Notes under the pieces: generated by a model
The model's database searches: none
What the model was told of the DNA's origin: nothing
What the model saw: only the letters and a program-made list of their open reading frames with translations
Translations under genes and position numbers: made by a program
From: Streptomyces sp. M92
Lineage (GTDB): Bacteria; Actinomycetota; Actinomycetes; Streptomycetales; Streptomycetaceae
Reading direction: 5' to 3'
DNA: 64,000 bases
Assembly: GCF_028473745.1 (NCBI RefSeq)
Contig: NZ_CP101137.1
Span: forward strand, 1,736,001-1,800,000
Part shown: piece by piece, positions 61,249 through 64,000 of the stretch
How the letters are laid out: each line of letters opens with the position of its first letter
Numbering within the stretch: the first letter of the stretch is position 1

Positions 61249-62486
61249 CCGTCGCCGTGGAGGCGGGACGCTGCCCGATGCACGCCGCACCGGGGATCGA
61301 CCTGTTCGCGTCGGACACGTTCGCCACCACGGACGTGCACGCCGTCTGGCGGACCCTGCGACGGGAGGCGCCGATCAGCTGGCACCCGGTCGGCGACGAC
61401 GGGTTCTGGTCCGTGACCCGGTACGACGACGTGCGACACGTGCTGCGGGACCACGTCACGTTCACCTCCGAGAAGGGATCGCTGCTCACCCTTCTCGGCA
61501 AGGGCGACCCGGCCGGTGGCCGGCAGATGGCGGTCACCGACCCGCCCCGGCACGCGCGGCTTCGGGAGCCGCTGCAGCGCGCCCTGTCGGTCAGGGAGGT
61601 GGAGCGGGACCTGCCGCGTATCCGGTCCCTGATCCTGGAACTGCTCGCCCCCATGAAGGACGGCGGCGTGTTCGACTTCGCCGCGGCCACGGCGGCCATG
61701 CCGATGGCGGTCATCGGTTCGTGGATGCGGCTTCCCCGCGCGGACTGGCCCGAGCTGACCCGGCTGACGGGCGCGTCCATCGCGCCGGACGACCCGGCCT
61801 TCGTCGGCCCGGGCGGCCCGGAGCGGACTCTCGTGAGAGCGCATCGCGAGCTGTTCGCCTACTTCCAGGACGTGGTCGCCGAGCGGCAGGCCGCCCCCGG
61901 CGACGACTTGCTCGGCGTGCTCCTCGGCATGCAGGTCGACGGGGCGCGGCTCACGCCGGGTGAGATCGTGTCCAACTGCTACAGCCTGTTGCTCGGCGCC
62001 AACGTGACCACCGCCCAGCCACCGAGTGCCGCACTGCTCGAACTCGCCGGGACCGACGCACTGGCCGACTGGGCGGCCCATCCGGACCTGCTGGTGAGCG
62101 GGGTGGAGGAAGCGCTGCGCTGGTCCTCGCCCGCGCAGCACTTCATGCGGTACGCCACGCGGGACGTCAGGATCCGTGACATCACGGTGCACGCGGGCGA
62201 TGCCGTCGTCGCATGGCTGGGATCGGCCAACCGGGACGAGGCCGTGTTCGCGCGGCCCGACACGTTCGACGTCCGCAGGCGCCCCAACAGGCATGTCGCC
62301 TTCGGCGTCGGCCCGCACTACTGCGTCGGTCACTCCGTCGCCAGGGTCGCGCTGCGGGTCATGTTCCAGGAGCTGCTGACCGGCTTCACCGACATCCGGG
62401 TCGTCGGCGACCCCGTACGGCTGCGGTCGAACTTCATCGCGGGATACACCAGTCTGCCGGTGACGGCACGAGGAGTACGGCCATGA
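61245..62486 (+). CDS. Cytochrome P450 (cluster P450 2), probable PCP-bound amino acid hydroxylase
   Basis: 413 residues, ATG overlapping the A-PCP stop (ATGA). Haem loop FGVGPHYCVGHSVAR. The I-helix reads LLLGANVTTAQ: the acidic residue that normally precedes the conserved Thr is Val. From the neighbours I infer beta-hydroxylation of valyl-PCP, as NikQ or NovI do for other residues. The altered I-helix might mean a different proton-delivery route or chemistry. Confidence 0.9.
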   Translation: MTVAVEAGRCPMHAAPGIDLFASDTFATTDVHAVWRTLRREAPISWHPVGDDGFWSVTRYDDVRHVLRDHVTFTSEKGSLLTLLGKGDPAGGRQMAVTDPPRHARLREPLQRALSVREVERDLPRIRSLILELLAPMKDGGVFDFAAATAAMPMAVIGSWMRLPRADWPELTRLTGASIAPDDPAFVGPGGPERTLVRAHRELFAYFQDVVAERQAAPGDDLLGVLLGMQVDGARLTPGEIVSNCYSLLLGANVTTAQPPSAALLELAGTDALADWAAHPDLLVSGVEEALRWSSPAQHFMRYATRDVRIRDITVHAGDAVVAWLGSANRDEAVFARPDTFDVRRRPNRHVAFGVGPHYCVGHSVARVALRVMFQELLTGFTDIRVVGDPVRLRSNFIAGYTSLPVTARGVRP

Positions 62487-63220
62487 CGAGCGGATCGCCC
62501 CTTCCGATGCGCAGGTGGCTGCCCCGGCCGCTGCCGGACACCCCGACGCGGGTCTTCTGCCTGCCCTACTCGGGCGCGGGTGCCTCCATGTTCGCCCGGT
62601 GGCCGGACGCCGCGGACGGCACCGCACTGTGCCCGGTGCAGTTGCCGGGCCGGGAGAACCGGCTGCGGGAGCCGCACTTCGGGACGTACGAACAGCTCGC
62701 GAGGGACGTGGTCGGGGCGCTTCTGCCCGCCATGGACCGGCCCTTCGGACTGTTCGGGCACTGCAGTTCCGCGCTGATCGTCTACGAGATCGCCGTCGCG
62801 CTGCGCCGCGAAGGCCTGCCGATGCCGCGACGGCTGTTTCTCTCCTCCCAGGTCGCGCCCCACGAAGGCCCCTATGGCAGCTACTTGACGATGACGGACG
62901 AGCAACTGCGGGCGGAGCTGGTCGCGCTGAGCGACAGCGAGCTCGACGACACGGTTCTGGACCTTGTCACGGAGACGCTGAGAGCGGATGTCGAGGCCAA
63001 CAAGGCCTACCGTCCGGCCGCGCCGGTGCTCCTCGACACGTCGATCACCACGATCGGCTGGACGGACGACCAGGAGGTCGCTCCCGAACTCATGAGCGGG
63101 TGGGACCAGTACGCCGAGAAGGTCCACAGGGTGGTGCTGCCGGGCGTGCACCACACGTTCCTCGGCGCGCCGGCCGCGCTGCTGCACCAGTTCGCCGAGG
63201 GAATGGCCGCTGATGACTGA
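62483..63220 (+). CDS. Type II thioesterase with a cysteine nucleophile
   Basis: 245 residues, ATG overlapping the P450 stop. Alpha/beta-hydrolase of the RifR/SrfAD type: FCLPYSGAGASMFARW near the start, LPGRENR, and the nucleophile elbow FGHCSSALIVYEIA in which Cys94 takes the place of the usual Ser in GHSMG. A His in VLPGVHHTFLG closes the triad. Likely hydrolyses the hydroxylated aminoacyl-PCP. Cysteine at this position is rare; it occurs in the ObiF thioesterase domain, which makes a beta-lactone. Confidence 0.88.
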   Translation: MTSGSPLPMRRWLPRPLPDTPTRVFCLPYSGAGASMFARWPDAADGTALCPVQLPGRENRLREPHFGTYEQLARDVVGALLPAMDRPFGLFGHCSSALIVYEIAVALRREGLPMPRRLFLSSQVAPHEGPYGSYLTMTDEQLRAELVALSDSELDDTVLDLVTETLRADVEANKAYRPAAPVLLDTSITTIGWTDDQEVAPELMSGWDQYAEKVHRVVLPGVHHTFLGAPAALLHQFAEGMAADD

Positions 63221-63953
63221 GGTGCGGACCTGTCGGGTCGCCCGGACCCACAACGGCCCACCCGGCAGCGCGAACGGCGGATACGCGTGCGGGATGGTCG
63301 CCAGGGCCGCTGCCGACGTGGTCGGGCCGGCAGCTGTGGTCCAGTTGCACGCGGCCCTGCCGCTCGACACCGAGCTGACCGTCCACGCGCATCGCGGGCG
63401 GGCCCTCGTGCGGCACGGGGACGAGCTCGTCGCGACGGTTTCCGCCGCGAAGCACGGTCAGCGGGCGGTGGCGCCGTTCGTCAGCGTCGCCGCTGCGCGA
63501 CGGGCGAGCGCGTCCTTCGCGGGTGCGGTGGCGCACCCGTTCCCGGAGTGCCTGGTGTGCGGTACCGCCAGGACCGACTCGGCCGCGCTGCACCTGACCC
63601 CTGGGGGTGTGGACGGTCTTCCGGGTGTTGTCGCGTGCATCTGGACCCCTGATGACCCGGACCCCGACACCGTGTGGGCCGCGCTGGACTGTCCCGGCGG
63701 CTGGACTCTCGACCAGACCGGCTCTCCGCACGTGCTCGGCAGGATGTCCGCGCGCGTCCGCGCTGTCCCTCCGTCCGGCAAGCCCACGATCGTCGTGGCC
63801 CGGCGCATCGCGACCGTCGGACGGACCGCGCGGGTGGTCAGCGCGCTGTTCGGTCCTGACGGAACCGAGTTCGGCCGGGCAGAGGCCACCTGGGTCCGGC
63901 TCACTGGTTCTTCCGATCCGGCGCCGAGGAAAAAGGAGCGTCTTCCATCGTGA
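63213..63953 (+). CDS. Hotdog-fold, thioesterase-like protein
   Basis: 246 residues, overlapping the thioesterase gene by 8 nt. The start GPPGSANGGYACGMVA and the end RIATVGRTARVVSALFGPDG resemble a double-hotdog acyl-thioester enzyme; a CxxC-like PFPECLVCGTAR lies mid-protein, seen in related actinobacterial proteins. I cannot assign a reaction. It may process a CoA or carrier-bound acid feeding the following AMP ligase. Confidence 0.6.
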   Translation: MTEVRTCRVARTHNGPPGSANGGYACGMVARAAADVVGPAAVVQLHAALPLDTELTVHAHRGRALVRHGDELVATVSAAKHGQRAVAPFVSVAAARRASASFAGAVAHPFPECLVCGTARTDSAALHLTPGGVDGLPGVVACIWTPDDPDPDTVWAALDCPGGWTLDQTGSPHVLGRMSARVRAVPPSGKPTIVVARRIATVGRTARVVSALFGPDGTEFGRAEATWVRLTGSSDPAPRKKERLPS

Positions 63954-64000
63954 CTGCGAACCTGATCGACCTGTTCGAAGAGCAGGCGCGCCGACGACCG
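63950..64000 (+). CDS. Start of an adenylation/AMP-ligase enzyme (cut by window edge)
   Basis: Seventeen codons: GTG, then TANLIDLFEEQARRRP. This is the N-terminus of an acyl-AMP ligase or NRPS A domain (LFEEQARRxP is the usual opening). GTG overlaps the hotdog stop (GTGA); AAAGGAG lies about 12 nt upstream. It could load PCP1 of the large synthetase in trans (inference). Confidence 0.7.
   Translation, partial: MTANLIDLFEEQARRRP

Noticed and set aside
59550..62486. 978-codon frame apparently fusing an Arg-rich protein to P450 2
   Set aside because: Its first half is an out-of-frame reading of the A-PCP gene; the P450 starts at ATG 61245 with the usual overlap.

Overview
The window is high-GC actinobacterial DNA. 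The order parA–rsmG–jag–yidC–yidD–rnpA–rpmH | dnaA–oriC–dnaN–gnd–recF–dciA–gyrB–gyrA is the replication-origin region of a Streptomyces chromosome. Supporting details are the long DnaA domain II, TTGTCCACA-type DnaA boxes, parS sites of the GTTTCACGTGAAAC type, frequent GTG starts, 4-nt start/stop overlaps and CrgA, DLW-39 and class E sortase genes. I cannot name the species from the sequence alone.

Layout. 1-4329 (minus strand): partition, ribosome and membrane-insertion genes. 4330-17589: dnaA, oriC (about 6960-7560), dnaN, gnd, recF, dciA, gyrB, gyrA and a membrane protein gene, followed by tRNA-Ile. 17897-27483: an accessory block of about 10 kb between tRNA-Ile and the small conserved DLW-39 gene. 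It holds a very large NTPase/WD40 protein with a roughly 300-residue Ser/Thr/Gly insert, a [3Fe-4S] ferredoxin, an FkbM methyltransferase, a GntR regulator coupled to a glycosyltransferase whose 3' end is tandemly duplicated, and a small secreted protein. 27821-40131: conserved genes again, including DLW-39, a secreted protein with an 18-bp minisatellite in its N-terminus, a Ser/Thr kinase, a helix-turn-helix protein, tRNA-Ala, a cis-prenyltransferase, a third parS site, a cyclophilin, a rhomboid protease, an extra-oriC cluster of DnaA boxes, crgA, pabA and two class E sortases. 40233-41252: a lone Mrr-like nuclease. 41380-49638 (minus strand): the FhaA–FhaB–PstP–RodA–PbpA–PknB growth and cell-division signalling operon, then tRNA-Leu.

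51183-64000 (runs off the right edge): a non-ribosomal peptide cluster directly downstream of tRNA-Leu, all on the plus strand and mostly with overlapping stops and starts. It encodes a haem-oxygenase-like diiron oxidase, a P450, an NRPS of order PCP-C-A-PCP-C with no thioesterase, an MFS exporter, an MbtH protein, a free-standing A-PCP module with a valine-type code, a second P450 lacking the usual I-helix acid, a type II thioesterase with Cys in place of the nucleophilic Ser, a hotdog protein, and the start of an apparent AMP ligase. The A-PCP/P450/thioesterase trio resembles known systems that make and release a beta-hydroxy amino acid (NikP1/NikQ/NikP2; the quinomycin set). I infer the same logic here, perhaps giving beta-hydroxyvaline. 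I do not recognise the cluster as a characterised pathway; it is the best candidate in the window for something undescribed.
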